A DNA stretch of 12,504 nucleotides from JAUVXY01 sp964392345 (GTDB lineage: Bacteria > Actinomycetota > Humimicrobiia > Humimicrobiales > Humimicrobiaceae), in contig CAYMPQ010000052.1 in assembly GCA_964392345.1 (NCBI GenBank), positions 1 through 12,504 of the forward strand, in the 5' to 3' direction. Shown piece after piece: positions 1-7,525 of the stretch (positions are counted from its first letter, which is position 1; each line of letters begins with the position of its first letter). Under the pieces are notes generated by a model. That model did not search any database. It saw only the letters and a list, made by a program, of their open reading frames with translations, and was not told the origin of the DNA. The position numbers and the translations under genes are program-made.

Positions 1-54
1 AGCACCTGCCTTACAAGCAGGGGGTCGCAGGTTCAAGCCCTGCAACGCCCACCA
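1..54 (+). tRNA. tRNA-Val (TAC), 5' end outside window
   Basis: This is the 3' two-thirds of a tRNA. The anticodon stem CCTGC (5-9) pairs with GCAGG (17-21) around a seven-base loop with anticodon TAC at 12-14, which reads valine codons. A GC-rich T-arm with loop TTCAAGC follows, then acceptor strand CGCCC, discriminator A and an encoded CCA at 52-54. The D-arm and 5' acceptor strand lie before the window. It is the first of three closely spaced tRNA genes, probably one transcript. Confidence 0.93.
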
Positions 55-65
55 TAAAAAATAGT

Positions 66-142
66 GGAGCTGTCGTCTAGCGGTTTAGGACACCTGCCTG
101 TCACGCAGGAGATCGCGGGTTCAAATCCCGTCAGCTCCGCCA
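66..142 (+). tRNA. tRNA-Asp (GTC)
   Basis: A complete cloverleaf can be drawn. The acceptor strand GGAGCTG (66-72) pairs with CAGCTCC (132-138), followed by discriminator G and encoded CCA (140-142). The anticodon stem CCTGC/GCAGG encloses loop CTGTCAC with anticodon GTC at 100-102, so it decodes aspartate. The T-arm carries GGTTCAAATC. Only 11 bases separate it from tRNA-Val and 10 from tRNA-Phe, so the three are probably processed from one precursor. Confidence 0.97.
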
Positions 143-152
143 GTCAGTGGAT

Positions 153-228
153 GGCGAGATAGCTCAGTTGGTAGAGCAGTGGACTGAAAATCCATGTGTC
201 CGCAGTTCAATTCTGCGTCTCGCCACCA
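153..228 (+). tRNA. tRNA-Phe (GAA)
   Basis: The acceptor strand GGCGAGA (153-159) pairs with TCTCGCC (218-224), followed by discriminator A and encoded CCA (226-228). The anticodon loop CTGAAAA carries GAA at 186-188, so it decodes phenylalanine. It is the last tRNA of the cluster. No hairpin plus T-run terminator is visible in the 27 bases before the convergent channel gene. Confidence 0.97.
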
Positions 229-255
229 TCTTATCTTCTCACATATCATACTGCC

Positions 256-1278
256 TTACCGCCCTGAAGTTAAGTTAGACAGGGTTTGAATCTGGTGGCT
301 GGTTCCTAATACAATTAATTTTTGGCCCGGTTCCAATTTTGTATGTGCGCCAGGTTTATTAAATGAAAATTTTTCTCCTTTTTTAAGCATTGATATGATT
401 AAAGCGCCAAATTCATATTTTTTGCTTGCTTCCCCAATAGTCATATTTTCAATTTTGCTTTTTGGCTTTATCTCTATCTCTGCCAGCCTGATTTCAGCAT
501 TTTCAGCCTTCATCATTGTATCAAGGAAATCATAGACCAGCGGCTGCACAGCCATAGTTGCCATTCTTCTGCCGGCAATTACCTGAGGCGACAGCACCCT
601 GTCTGCTCCTGCCTTTTCCAGCTTGGTTATTGTCTCGTAAGTTGTAGCTCTTGCTACAATGAATATTGATGGTTTTAACGATCTTGCAGAAAGGATGACA
701 TAAACATTTTCAGAATCGGTATCCACCGCTGCAAACAGCCCCCGGGCTCTTTTTATGCCAGCATCAATTAACACTTCATCGCTTGAAGCATCTCCCTGAA
801 TGCAGGGCCAGTTATTTCCTCTGCATATATTGATTGGTTCTTCGGCATTGTCTATTACAATAAATTTTATATTATTTCTAGTTAGTTCTGTTGCAATTTC
901 TGTTCCGACTCTTCCCATTCCACATATTATGTAATGATCTTTAAGTTTAGTTATCATTTTTACCATCCTTCTTTGTTCAAATTTTCCCAACAGGAATTCA
1001 CTTAATATAAAATCTGCAAGGTTAACTAAAATATACGCGGCTGTTCCCACCCCTGCAATGATTAATACGATAGTAAATACAATGCCAGCCGTAGACAGCT
1101 GTTTTATGGTTTCATACCCAACGGTGCTTATTGTAATGACTGTCATAAATGAAGCTTCTAAAAAGCTCATATCTTCAATTACTATATAGCCAATTGTTCC
1201 AAGGAGGAAGACAAGCACTAAAATGCAAAGTGAAGTAACAAATCTCTTGTAAGGCTGAAGATTATTTTTTCCATTCAT
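256..1278 (-). CDS. Two-TM potassium channel with RCK (TrkA-N/TrkA-C) domains
   Basis: This 340-residue protein has the layout of a prokaryotic K+ channel of the Kch/MthK type. TM1 is at about residues 13-32, a pore helix with the filter-like segment TISTVGYET at about 49-57, and TM2 at about 62-88. A cytosolic RCK_N (TrkA-N) Rossmann fold begins near 115 with GMGRVG at 120-125. A downstream acidic strand (FIVIDNAEE) and GDASSDEVL at 162-170 are typical of ligand-gated RCK folds. An RCK_C (TrkA-C) domain fills about 255-340. By family it should tetramerise in the membrane and gate K+ flux in response to a nucleotide or ion. The filter reads TVGYE where the usual signature is TVGYG. The ATG at 1278 is supported by an in-frame TAG two codons upstream; no clear ribosome binding site is seen. 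It is transcribed divergently from the CmpB-like gene. Confidence 0.9.
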   Translation of the reverse strand: MNGKNNLQPYKRFVTSLCILVLVFLLGTIGYIVIEDMSFLEASFMTVITISTVGYETIKQLSTAGIVFTIVLIIAGVGTAAYILVNLADFILSEFLLGKFEQRRMVKMITKLKDHYIICGMGRVGTEIATELTRNNIKFIVIDNAEEPINICRGNNWPCIQGDASSDEVLIDAGIKRARGLFAAVDTDSENVYVILSARSLKPSIFIVARATTYETITKLEKAGADRVLSPQVIAGRRMATMAVQPLVYDFLDTMMKAENAEIRLAEIEIKPKSKIENMTIGEASKKYEFGALIISMLKKGEKFSFNKPGAHTKLEPGQKLIVLGTSHQIQTLSNLTSGR

Positions 1279-1336
1279 ATTCTAAATTCTCATCCAATAC
1301 TGGTTTTTTTGCAAGTTTTAGTTTACAGTTCTTTTT

Positions 1337-1804
1337 ATGGCAGCTACAGCCTGCATAAATTTTTTAGGGAATTATAATATATTATACATAGTGAAGTATT
1401 TAATTTTATTTTTTATCTATAGCTTTTTTGGAGTGGGTGCAGAAGTTTTTTTTACATCCATACATGATTATATAAAATACAGGGACATAGCTTTTCGCGG
1501 CAGATCATATCTCTGGATGTTCCCGCTCTATGGATGTGCCGGCATTATAATAGAGCCCCTATATAATCTGATTTTGTCTGTTCCATTTATCCTCAGGGGG
1601 TTTATTTACATGGCAGTTATCTTTGCTGCTGAATTTTCTTATGGCCTTCTGCTAAAACTTATAATTAAAAGATGCCCATGGGAGTATAAGTCAAAATGGG
1701 CGGTAATGGGTGTTGTAAGAATAGATTATCTGCCCTTCTGGCTTGTATTCGGCTATGTACTTGAACTAATATACAGGGGATTTACAGCGATTACTATTTA
1801 TTAA
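1337..1804 (+). CDS. CmpB-type putative ABC-transporter membrane protein (PF06541-like)
   Basis: This small integral membrane protein of 155 residues has about four hydrophobic segments, near 16-36, 60-82, 88-110 and 132-150. The conserved core fits the CmpB / putative ABC-transporter type IV family: FFGVGAEVFFTS (31-41), GRSYLWMFPLYG (55-66), then EPLYN, a mid-protein E in a TM segment, CPWEY (113-117) and RIDYLPFW (128-135). The family occurs widely in Clostridia; its transport substrate is not established and no ABC ATPase is nearby. The start is uncertain: the ATG at 1337 has no Shine-Dalgarno sequence, and a GTG near 1391 would remove about 18 residues. It is separated by 58 bases from the divergent channel gene and by 67 from rsmI. 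Confidence 0.72.
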   Translation: MAATACINFLGNYNILYIVKYLILFFIYSFFGVGAEVFFTSIHDYIKYRDIAFRGRSYLWMFPLYGCAGIIIEPLYNLILSVPFILRGFIYMAVIFAAEFSYGLLLKLIIKRCPWEYKSKWAVMGVVRIDYLPFWLVFGYVLELIYRGFTAITIY

Positions 1805-1871
1805 GTAATTTTTAATGCAGGTCTCCTCCCCGGTATTTAGAGCATCTTTAATTAGAATAATATGTAATTAA

Positions 1872-2738
1872 GTGAAAAATATGAATATTCAAAAGAGCAA
1901 GCAAGAGAATAAAGGAACTTTATTTATATGTGCAACTCCCATAGGTAATTTGGAAGATGCAAGTTTCAGGCTTGTAAGAATATTGGGCGATGTTGATTTA
2001 ATTGCTGCAGAAGATACAAGGACCATAAGGAAACTCCTGGCAAGATATGAAATTTTTAAGAAAAATATAGTTAGCTGCCATAACTATAGCAGTGAAAGCA
2101 AGATTGCACATATCTGCCAGAAACTTGAAGAAGGGACAAGCGTGGCTTTGGTTTCAGAATCAGGAATGCCGGCAATTCAAGACCCCGGCTACCGGCTAAT
2201 AAATAAATGCATAGAAAAAGGAATACCTTTAGAAGTAATACCCGGGCCGAATGCAGCGGTTAGCGCGCTTGTTTTAGCAGGGCTTCCGACAGATAGTTTC
2301 TTATTTGTCGGGTTTCTGCCAAAAGCAAAAGCTAAGAGAAAAAAGAAGCTTGCAGAGCTGGCCACACTCCCTTACACCCTTATATTTTATGAATCACCAA
2401 ACAGGGTAAAAAGGTTTCCTGCAGAGCTTAAAGACAGTATGGGGGACAGGAAGGCATGCCTGGCAAGGGAAATAACCAAGCTGTACGAAGAAGTTATAAG
2501 GGGCAGTTTGTCATCTATTTTGTCTGAACTTAAAGAAAGGGAAATAAAAGGTGAAATAGTAGTTGTAGTGGAAGGACATAAGGGTGAGCGAATAAAAAAT
2601 TACACAGAAGATGGCCTGAAGAAAGAGTTGCTCGGACTTCTTGCACAAAATATATCCAAAAAAAATGCTCTAAAAATTATTTTAGCCAGGTATGACATAG
2701 ACAGGCAAGTATTGTATAATATCTCAACAAAAATTTAG
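1872..2738 (+). CDS. rsmI: 16S rRNA (cytidine1402-2'-O)-methyltransferase RsmI
   Basis: RsmI uses SAM to 2'-O-methylate C1402 in the ribosomal decoding centre. The 288-residue product shows the tetrapyrrole-methylase fold signatures of the family in order: ATPIGNLEDAS (21-31), AAEDTRTIRKLL (45-56), VSESGMPAIQDPGYRL (about 95-110), the SAM-loop segment VIPGPNAAVSAL, GLPTDSFLFVGFLP and FYESPNRV. A lysine-rich C-terminal helical region follows. Length matches the usual 270-290. The listed start is GTG at 1872; ATG at 1881, three codons later, is equally possible, and neither has a good Shine-Dalgarno sequence. It heads the housekeeping run, 23 bases upstream of metG, as in Bacillus and actinobacteria. 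Confidence 0.97.
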   Translation: MKNMNIQKSKQENKGTLFICATPIGNLEDASFRLVRILGDVDLIAAEDTRTIRKLLARYEIFKKNIVSCHNYSSESKIAHICQKLEEGTSVALVSESGMPAIQDPGYRLINKCIEKGIPLEVIPGPNAAVSALVLAGLPTDSFLFVGFLPKAKAKRKKKLAELATLPYTLIFYESPNRVKRFPAELKDSMGDRKACLAREITKLYEEVIRGSLSSILSELKEREIKGEIVVVVEGHKGERIKNYTEDGLKKELLGLLAQNISKKNALKIILARYDIDRQVLYNISTKI

Positions 2739-2761
2739 AAAAGTATTTAAAAAATTTTAAC

Positions 2762-4315
2762 ATGAAAAAAGAAAAATTTTACATAACAACTGCAATACCA
2801 TATATGAATGCCAAACTTCATCTTGGCCAGATTTACGAATTTATAATAGCTGACATAATGGCCAGATTTAACAGGCTTGCCGGGAAAGATGTCTTTTTCC
2901 TTACCGGTGCAGACGAGCATGGCCAGAAAATTGAAAAGAGCGCACAGAGCAAAGGAATATCCACAAAAAAGTATGTTGACGGAATGGTGACAGATATGAA
3001 AAGACTCCTTAAGCTGTTTTGCATCAGCAATGATTTTTACATAAGGACTACTGACAAAAAACATGAAATGGTAGTGCAGAATATTTTGACCAAACTTAAA
3101 GAAAATGACGATTTATACAAAAGTACTTATAAAGGCTGGTACTGTGTTCCCTGTGAAACTTTTTTGCTTGACTCCCAGCTGGTGAATGGAAAATGTCCGC
3201 AGTGCCGGAGAGAGGTTGAAAAGGTAGAAGAGGAAAATTATTTTTTTAAGCTGTCAGAATATGAAGAAAGATTATTTAACTATATTAATGATAATCCTGA
3301 TTTTATAATTCCTGAAACAAGAAGAAATGAGGTTTTGGGACTTTTAAAGCAGGGTTTAAGAGATATTAGCATATCAAGAACTACGGTCAAGTGGGGAGTT
3401 CCTATTCCTTTTGACCCGGACCATAATTGTTATGTATGGGTAGATGCCCTTATAAATTATATCTCAGCACTTGGATACGGCACAGAAGATGACAGCTTGC
3501 TTAAGAAATATTGGCCTGCAGACCAGCAGCATATTGGAAAAGACATTCTTAAATTTCATACTCTGATATGGCCTGCAATCCTTATGTCTTTAGGAAGTGA
3601 GCTCCCAAAGCATATAATAATTCATGGATGGATAATGCTTGGCAAGGAAAAATTATCCAAGTCAAAGGGGATAACCCTTGACCCGGATGAACTCTCAGAC
3701 CGGTACGGAGTAGATGGCATCAGGTATTTTTTAGCAAGAGAAATATCATTTGGGCAGGATGGGGCTTTTACTCATCAGTCAATGGTTAAAAGATATAATG
3801 CTGACTTGAGCAATGACATTGGAAATCTTGTCTCGAGGACAGTAGCAATGGTAAACAAGTACAGGGACGGTGTCATCCCAAATAAAACAACAAGCGATGG
3901 GATTGTACAAAAAAAATGGAATGAGACAAAAATTCAGGCTGTAAGATATATTGAAGATTTTAAATACTCTGAATATCTTATGAAAATATGGGAGTATGTA
4001 AATTTAACAAATAAATATATTGAAGACAGCCAGCCGTGGAAAATAGCCAAGAGTAGTGATAGCTCCGATATAAAAAAATTGGACAGCATATTGTATGATT
4101 TGGTCGAAGCTATAAGGCTATCTGCTTTAATGCTTATTCCCTTTATGCCAGCAGCATGCGAGAAGATATTTAAGCAAATTGGAATCAGCAAAAGAAACGA
4201 AGAGTTCGGTCTGGACATTGATGGAACCTGGGGCGCATTTGGAGGAGACGTAAAAGTTGGGGAAAGGGAAATATTGTTCCCAAGGATAGAAGAAGATAAA
4301 CAGGAAAAGCAGTAA
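2762..4315 (+). CDS. metG: Methionyl-tRNA synthetase, short form
   Basis: This class I synthetase charges tRNA-Met with methionine. The Rossmann domain carries the HIGH-equivalent HLGQ at 20-23 and the GADEHG motif at 49-54. A zinc knuckle is formed by C128/C131 and C145/C148 in the connective domain. The KMSKS loop is KLSKS at 297-301. The C-terminal half is the helical anticodon-binding domain with the family motif SQPWKIAK. At 517 residues it ends after that domain, so it lacks the C-terminal EMAP/Trbp111-like tRNA-binding extension found in many bacterial enzymes. The ATG at 2762 follows an AT-rich leader without a Shine-Dalgarno sequence, but the MKKEKFYITTAIPY start fits the family N-terminus closely. 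It lies between rsmI and tatD. Confidence 0.98.
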   Translation: MKKEKFYITTAIPYMNAKLHLGQIYEFIIADIMARFNRLAGKDVFFLTGADEHGQKIEKSAQSKGISTKKYVDGMVTDMKRLLKLFCISNDFYIRTTDKKHEMVVQNILTKLKENDDLYKSTYKGWYCVPCETFLLDSQLVNGKCPQCRREVEKVEEENYFFKLSEYEERLFNYINDNPDFIIPETRRNEVLGLLKQGLRDISISRTTVKWGVPIPFDPDHNCYVWVDALINYISALGYGTEDDSLLKKYWPADQQHIGKDILKFHTLIWPAILMSLGSELPKHIIIHGWIMLGKEKLSKSKGITLDPDELSDRYGVDGIRYFLAREISFGQDGAFTHQSMVKRYNADLSNDIGNLVSRTVAMVNKYRDGVIPNKTTSDGIVQKKWNETKIQAVRYIEDFKYSEYLMKIWEYVNLTNKYIEDSQPWKIAKSSDSSDIKKLDSILYDLVEAIRLSALMLIPFMPAACEKIFKQIGISKRNEEFGLDIDGTWGAFGGDVKVGEREILFPRIEEDKQEKQ

Positions 4316-4390
4316 AGCCTGTAAGTAAAACAAGCTAAGTTCCAGAGCCTGATTATTTAAGCAGTGCTTTAAGCACATAGAAGATGCAAA

Positions 4391-5254
4391 ATGAGCGATA
4401 ATAAAAAAGAATATTACTTTATTGATACGCACGCCCACCTTGGAATGCTCAAAGGCAAAACTCCGGAAAAAGCTGTAAAAGACGCCGAAAAAGAGGGTAT
4501 AAGATATATCATAAATGTAGGGACCAGCCTTGAAGACAGCAGAATATCTATAGATTTCTCTAATAAGTTTACCAATGTTTTTGCAAGCATTGGCATACAC
4601 CCCCATGATGCATCAGGATTTGGTAAAAAGGAAGAGTTTGCTCTTGAGCTCCTTGTAATGAGCTGCAGTGGTAAATTTGGGTGCAGCATGAAAAATAATA
4701 GCCGGGCAAATATAAAGAAAAAGCATAATAAGGTGGTTGCAATTGGCGAAACAGGATTTGACTTTTACAGGAATTTATCTCCAAAAAAGGATCAGGAAAA
4801 GGCTTTTATCTCACAGATTGAACTTGCTATAAGGTATGATTTGCCGGTAATTATTCATGACAGGGATGCTCACAATGACACCCTCAGGGTTTTAAAAAAG
4901 TACGCAGGGAACAAAAATTTTAGGGCAGTTATGCACTGCTTTTCCGGGGACTCCGGTTTTGCAGAGGAATGCCTTGCCCTGGGCCTTTTTATATCATTTA
5001 CAGGTGTTATCACTTTCCCAAATGCAAAAAGCGTAGCAGAGGTAGCAAGCGCAGTTCCGATTGGCAGGATTTTTTTAGAAACCGATTCTCCTTTTCTGGC
5101 TCCACAGGCTAAAAGAGGGAAAGAAAATTATCCTGAATATGTAAAATATGTTGCCAGCAGGATAGCAGAAATTAAAAAATTAAGCATCGGGGAAGTTGCT
5201 TCTGTTACTTCTAAAAATGCTGAAAAGTTTTTTTCCTTAAGCAGGAAATTATGA
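4391..5254 (+). CDS. tatD: TatD-family metal-dependent DNase
   Basis: This is a TIM-barrel hydrolase of the TatD family; characterised members are 3'-5' exonucleases acting on DNA (and RNA) in repair and nucleic-acid turnover. All expected metal ligands are present: H14 and H16 in THAH, E120 in AIGETG, H156 in IIHDR, H182 in MHCFSG and D232 in ETDSP. The 287-residue product is about 25-30 residues longer than usual. The excess sits at about 91-113, between the PHDA motif and AIGETG, as a Cys- and Lys-rich stretch. The ATG at 4391 is chosen because the THAH motif then lies at the usual distance from the N-terminus. It is 75 bases after metG and 38 before rsmA; the rnmV gene often found between tatD and rsmA is absent. 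Confidence 0.96.
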   Translation: MSDNKKEYYFIDTHAHLGMLKGKTPEKAVKDAEKEGIRYIINVGTSLEDSRISIDFSNKFTNVFASIGIHPHDASGFGKKEEFALELLVMSCSGKFGCSMKNNSRANIKKKHNKVVAIGETGFDFYRNLSPKKDQEKAFISQIELAIRYDLPVIIHDRDAHNDTLRVLKKYAGNKNFRAVMHCFSGDSGFAEECLALGLFISFTGVITFPNAKSVAEVASAVPIGRIFLETDSPFLAPQAKRGKENYPEYVKYVASRIAEIKKLSIGEVASVTSKNAEKFFSLSRKL

Positions 5255-5292
5255 AACAACAGTCTATTTATATTTATTAGGGCATATTAAAA

Positions 5293-6195
5293 ATGAATAC
5301 TTACATTAGCTCTCCAGCCAGAACTGCTCAAATATTAGAGCAATACGGGATAAAACTAAAAAAAAGTTTTGGCCAGAATTTTCTCATTGACACTAATATT
5401 GCAAAGAAAATAGTACTGTACTCTGATATTAAACCACAGGATGTGGTGTTGGAAGTAGGCAGCGGGATAGGCAGTCTTACGGAAATCATGCTCCCTTGTG
5501 CAAAAAAAGTAATCTGCGTAGAAATAGATAAATTTTTGTCGGCGGCATTTAAAGATATCTTTGAACATGAAATTGGAAGAAAAATAGAGCTTATTGAAAA
5601 AGATGCTTTAAGGCTTGACTATGGTGAGATCAGTAAAAAATACAGGGTAAATAAAATGGTTTCAAACCTTCCTTACAAAATAGCAGCTCCCCTGATATTA
5701 AAAATCCTTCTTGAGGAAGAAGGTATTGAAAGCTTTTGTGTGACTATCCAAAAAGATATCGCAGACAGATTAATATCGCAGACAAGGAGTAAAAATTATA
5801 GTTCGTACACTGTAAAGGCAAATTTTCTTGCCAGTTTTAAAATATGCTTTCCAATTTCAAGGAGTTGTTTCATGCCGAAACCTCTGGTGGATTCGGCAGT
5901 AGTAAGAGTTAAGAGAAAAGATATCAAAAATATTTTTAAAGATTTTTTTTGTGCTGACGCAAGCAGTTCTGGCACAAAGGATGCAATAACTGATTTTTTT
6001 GGTTTTATTGACGGCTGTTTTTTGCATAGAAGGAAAAAACTTGTTAACTCGCTTGAAAAAAGCAGCAGCAGATACAGCAGTAAAGCAGATTTGGCAGTTC
6101 GTTTGCTTTCTGAGATTGGAAAAGACAAAAACATGAGGGCAGAAGAGCTTAATTTGGGTGATTTTATGTTTTTATATAAAAATATGAGATATTAA
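5293..6195 (+). CDS. rsmA: 16S rRNA dimethyladenosine transferase RsmA/KsgA
   Basis: RsmA dimethylates two adjacent adenosines (A1518/A1519) in the 3' helix of 16S rRNA during late 30S assembly. The 300-residue protein begins with the family segment KKSFGQNFLID (23-33). SAM motif I is EVGSGIGSLT (54-63), an acidic residue ends the next strand (CVEID, about 75-79), and the catalytic NLPY is at 125-128. The C-terminal helical domain includes the characteristic FLHRRKKLVNSL. A weak GGG-containing sequence lies about ten bases before the ATG. The C-terminal domain contains a short low-complexity serine-rich stretch (about residues 253-260). It is followed by a 155-base spacer before ispE. Confidence 0.97.
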   Translation: MNTYISSPARTAQILEQYGIKLKKSFGQNFLIDTNIAKKIVLYSDIKPQDVVLEVGSGIGSLTEIMLPCAKKVICVEIDKFLSAAFKDIFEHEIGRKIELIEKDALRLDYGEISKKYRVNKMVSNLPYKIAAPLILKILLEEEGIESFCVTIQKDIADRLISQTRSKNYSSYTVKANFLASFKICFPISRSCFMPKPLVDSAVVRVKRKDIKNIFKDFFCADASSSGTKDAITDFFGFIDGCFLHRRKKLVNSLEKSSSRYSSKADLAVRLLSEIGKDKNMRAEELNLGDFMFLYKNMRY

Positions 6196-6282
6196 TATGT
6201 TTTTAAATCAGCTATAATCGGAAAGGCATTTATAGCAGCTGCTGGCATTAATTAGCATGGAAGATGCGAATATATAAAAATA

Positions 6283-6330
6283 AGTTTTACAGCATTGTGC
6301 AACAAAGGCTATGTTTAGGATTGTAAAACT
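6283..6330. repeat. 9-bp perfect inverted repeat upstream of ispE
   Basis: AGTTTTACA at 6283-6291 is the exact reverse complement of TGTAAAACT at 6322-6330, separated by 30 bases; the pair ends 20 bases before the ispE start. It lies in the only sizeable spacer (155 bases) of the housekeeping run. It could be an operator for a dimeric regulator or a leader stem. There is no T-run after it, so a terminator is unlikely. A weak promoter-like pair (TTTACA at 6286, TATGTT at 6310, 18-base spacer) overlaps it. Confidence 0.35.
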
Positions 6331-6350
6331 ATGATATTATTAATTTTATT

Positions 6351-7289
6351 ATGAAAGTCGATGGTAGCAAAATTTTGAATAAAAAGCTGAAGTTAAAAGC
6401 TTCAGGAAAGATAAACTTATATTTAAATGTTAAGAAAAATGGCAGGGATGACGGGTATCATGAAATAAAGTCAATAATGCAAAGCGTGAGCCTTTCTGAT
6501 GAACTCTGCTTTGAAGTAAGCGCGCGTGGCACAGATGATAGAAAGCATTATGAAAATGATATTTCCATAACCAGCAATAATATTAATATCCCTCTTGATG
6601 AGAAAAATTTAGTGCATAAAGCAGCACTGCTCATGCTGGAAAGTTTTAATTTAAAAGAAAAACACAATGTAGCGATTAATATAACAAAACATATTCCTGT
6701 TTGCGCAGGGCTTGCAGGCGGGAGCACTAACGCGGCTGCAACTTTGGTGGCATTGGATAAGTTGTTTAATTTGAATTTGGAGACCGGCAATTTAATGGAG
6801 CTGGCCAGCAAGATAGGTTCGGATGTTCCGTTCTGCATTAACGGAGGAACAGCTCTGGCAGAGGGGAGAGGAGAAAAAATTACCAGATTACCGGACCTGC
6901 CTTTTTATTGGGTTGTTCTGGCAAATAATGATAAAAAATTTTTAACCAGGGATGTCTATAAAAAATTTGATTTGGTAGGAAAAGAAAAAAAGTCAATTCA
7001 TATGAATTTAGCTAACAATATAGCAGAGAAGAAGTTTGAAGATTTTTTCAAAGGCCTTGAAAATGACCTGGAAAGTGTTACTGCTGGTGAAGATGAAATG
7101 GTTTCTTTAATTAAACAAAAGGCGCTGGCACTGGGGGCTTTCCCGGTACAGATGACTGGAAGCGGGCCTACCGTGTTTGCTTTTTGTTCGGATTTAGAAG
7201 TTGCCAGGAGGGTATGTGACGGACTGGATACTATAGCTAATGAGACTTTTCTGTCCTACACCGTATCCAAGAGTTTAAGTTTTGTGTAG
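6351..7289 (+). CDS. ispE: 4-diphosphocytidyl-2-C-methyl-D-erythritol kinase IspE
   Basis: IspE phosphorylates CDP-ME at the 2-hydroxyl in the MEP (non-mevalonate) isoprenoid pathway, so this organism makes isoprenoids by that route. It is a GHMP kinase. The catalytic lysine region is SGKINLYL, with K20. The glycine-rich phosphate loop CAGLAGGSTNAA is at 118-129. The catalytic aspartate is D158 within GSDVPFCINGGTALAEGRGE, and the C-terminal GHMP motif MTGSGPTVFAF is near 270. Length of 312 is normal with a slightly extended N-terminus. No Shine-Dalgarno sequence precedes the ATG at 6351. The rsmA-ispE adjacency is a known conserved pair. Confidence 0.97.
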   Translation: MKVDGSKILNKKLKLKASGKINLYLNVKKNGRDDGYHEIKSIMQSVSLSDELCFEVSARGTDDRKHYENDISITSNNINIPLDEKNLVHKAALLMLESFNLKEKHNVAINITKHIPVCAGLAGGSTNAAATLVALDKLFNLNLETGNLMELASKIGSDVPFCINGGTALAEGRGEKITRLPDLPFYWVVLANNDKKFLTRDVYKKFDLVGKEKKSIHMNLANNIAEKKFEDFFKGLENDLESVTAGEDEMVSLIKQKALALGAFPVQMTGSGPTVFAFCSDLEVARRVCDGLDTIANETFLSYTVSKSLSFV

Positions 7290-7339
7290 CTCTAATTTTA
7301 AGATCTAAAATCATATCATGTGTATTATTAATCCTGGAT

Positions 7340-7368
7340 TTGAATTTTATACAGTTATGATTTAAAAT
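7340..7368 (+). promoter_or_regulatory. Candidate promoter of tRNA-Gln
   Basis: TTGAAT (7340-7345) and TAAAAT (7363-7368) are separated by 17 bases, a good match to a housekeeping sigma promoter. Transcription would begin near 7375, a few bases before the tRNA. The sequence is AT-rich, so a chance match is possible, but spacing and position agree. Confidence 0.42.
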
Positions 7369-7381
7369 TTATTAGCTAAAT

Positions 7382-7456
7382 TGGGGAGTAGCCAAGTGGT
7401 AAGGCAGCGGGCCTTGGACCCGCGATTCGGAGGTTCGAACCCTCCCTCCCCAGCCA
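7382..7456 (+). tRNA. tRNA-Gln (TTG)
   Basis: The acceptor strand TGGGGAG (7382-7388) pairs with CTCCCCA (7446-7452), followed by discriminator G and encoded CCA at 7454-7456. The anticodon stem GCGGG/CCCGC encloses loop CCTTGGA with anticodon TTG at 7414-7416. The T-arm is GGAGG-TTCGAAC-CCTCC. The U1-A72 pair and TTG anticodon are typical of bacterial tRNA-Gln. It sits exactly where the housekeeping run ends and the AT-rich accessory stretch begins, as expected of a tRNA integration site. Its 3' end shares GGTTCGAA and CAGCCA with the dispersed repeats downstream. Confidence 0.97.
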
Positions 7457-7525
7457 AGATTGATTCGCTAGGCTACACATCCAAACTTAGTAACTTTTTC
7501 TTGTAACACAGTTTCTTCAGATGAA

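Noticed and set aside
2747..3064. Minus-strand open frame of 105 codons inside metG
   Set aside because: It is antisense to the conserved catalytic part of metG, has no recognisable family and no ribosome binding site.
4364..4376. Hairpin GTGCT-TTA-AGCAC between metG and tatD as a terminator
   Set aside because: Only five base pairs and no following T-run; it lies just before the tatD start.
4127..4606. Minus-strand open frame of 159 codons across the metG-tatD junction
   Set aside because: It is antisense to well-supported genes; its hydrophobic, Phe-rich product is typical of the reverse strand of AT-rich coding DNA.
5796..6134. Minus-strand open frame of 112 codons inside rsmA
   Set aside because: It is a low-complexity Leu/Ser-rich shadow of rsmA.
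7295..7311. ATTTTA-AGATC-TAAAAT hairpin after ispE as a terminator
   Set aside because: The stem is six bp and entirely A-T, with no T-run; too weak to support.
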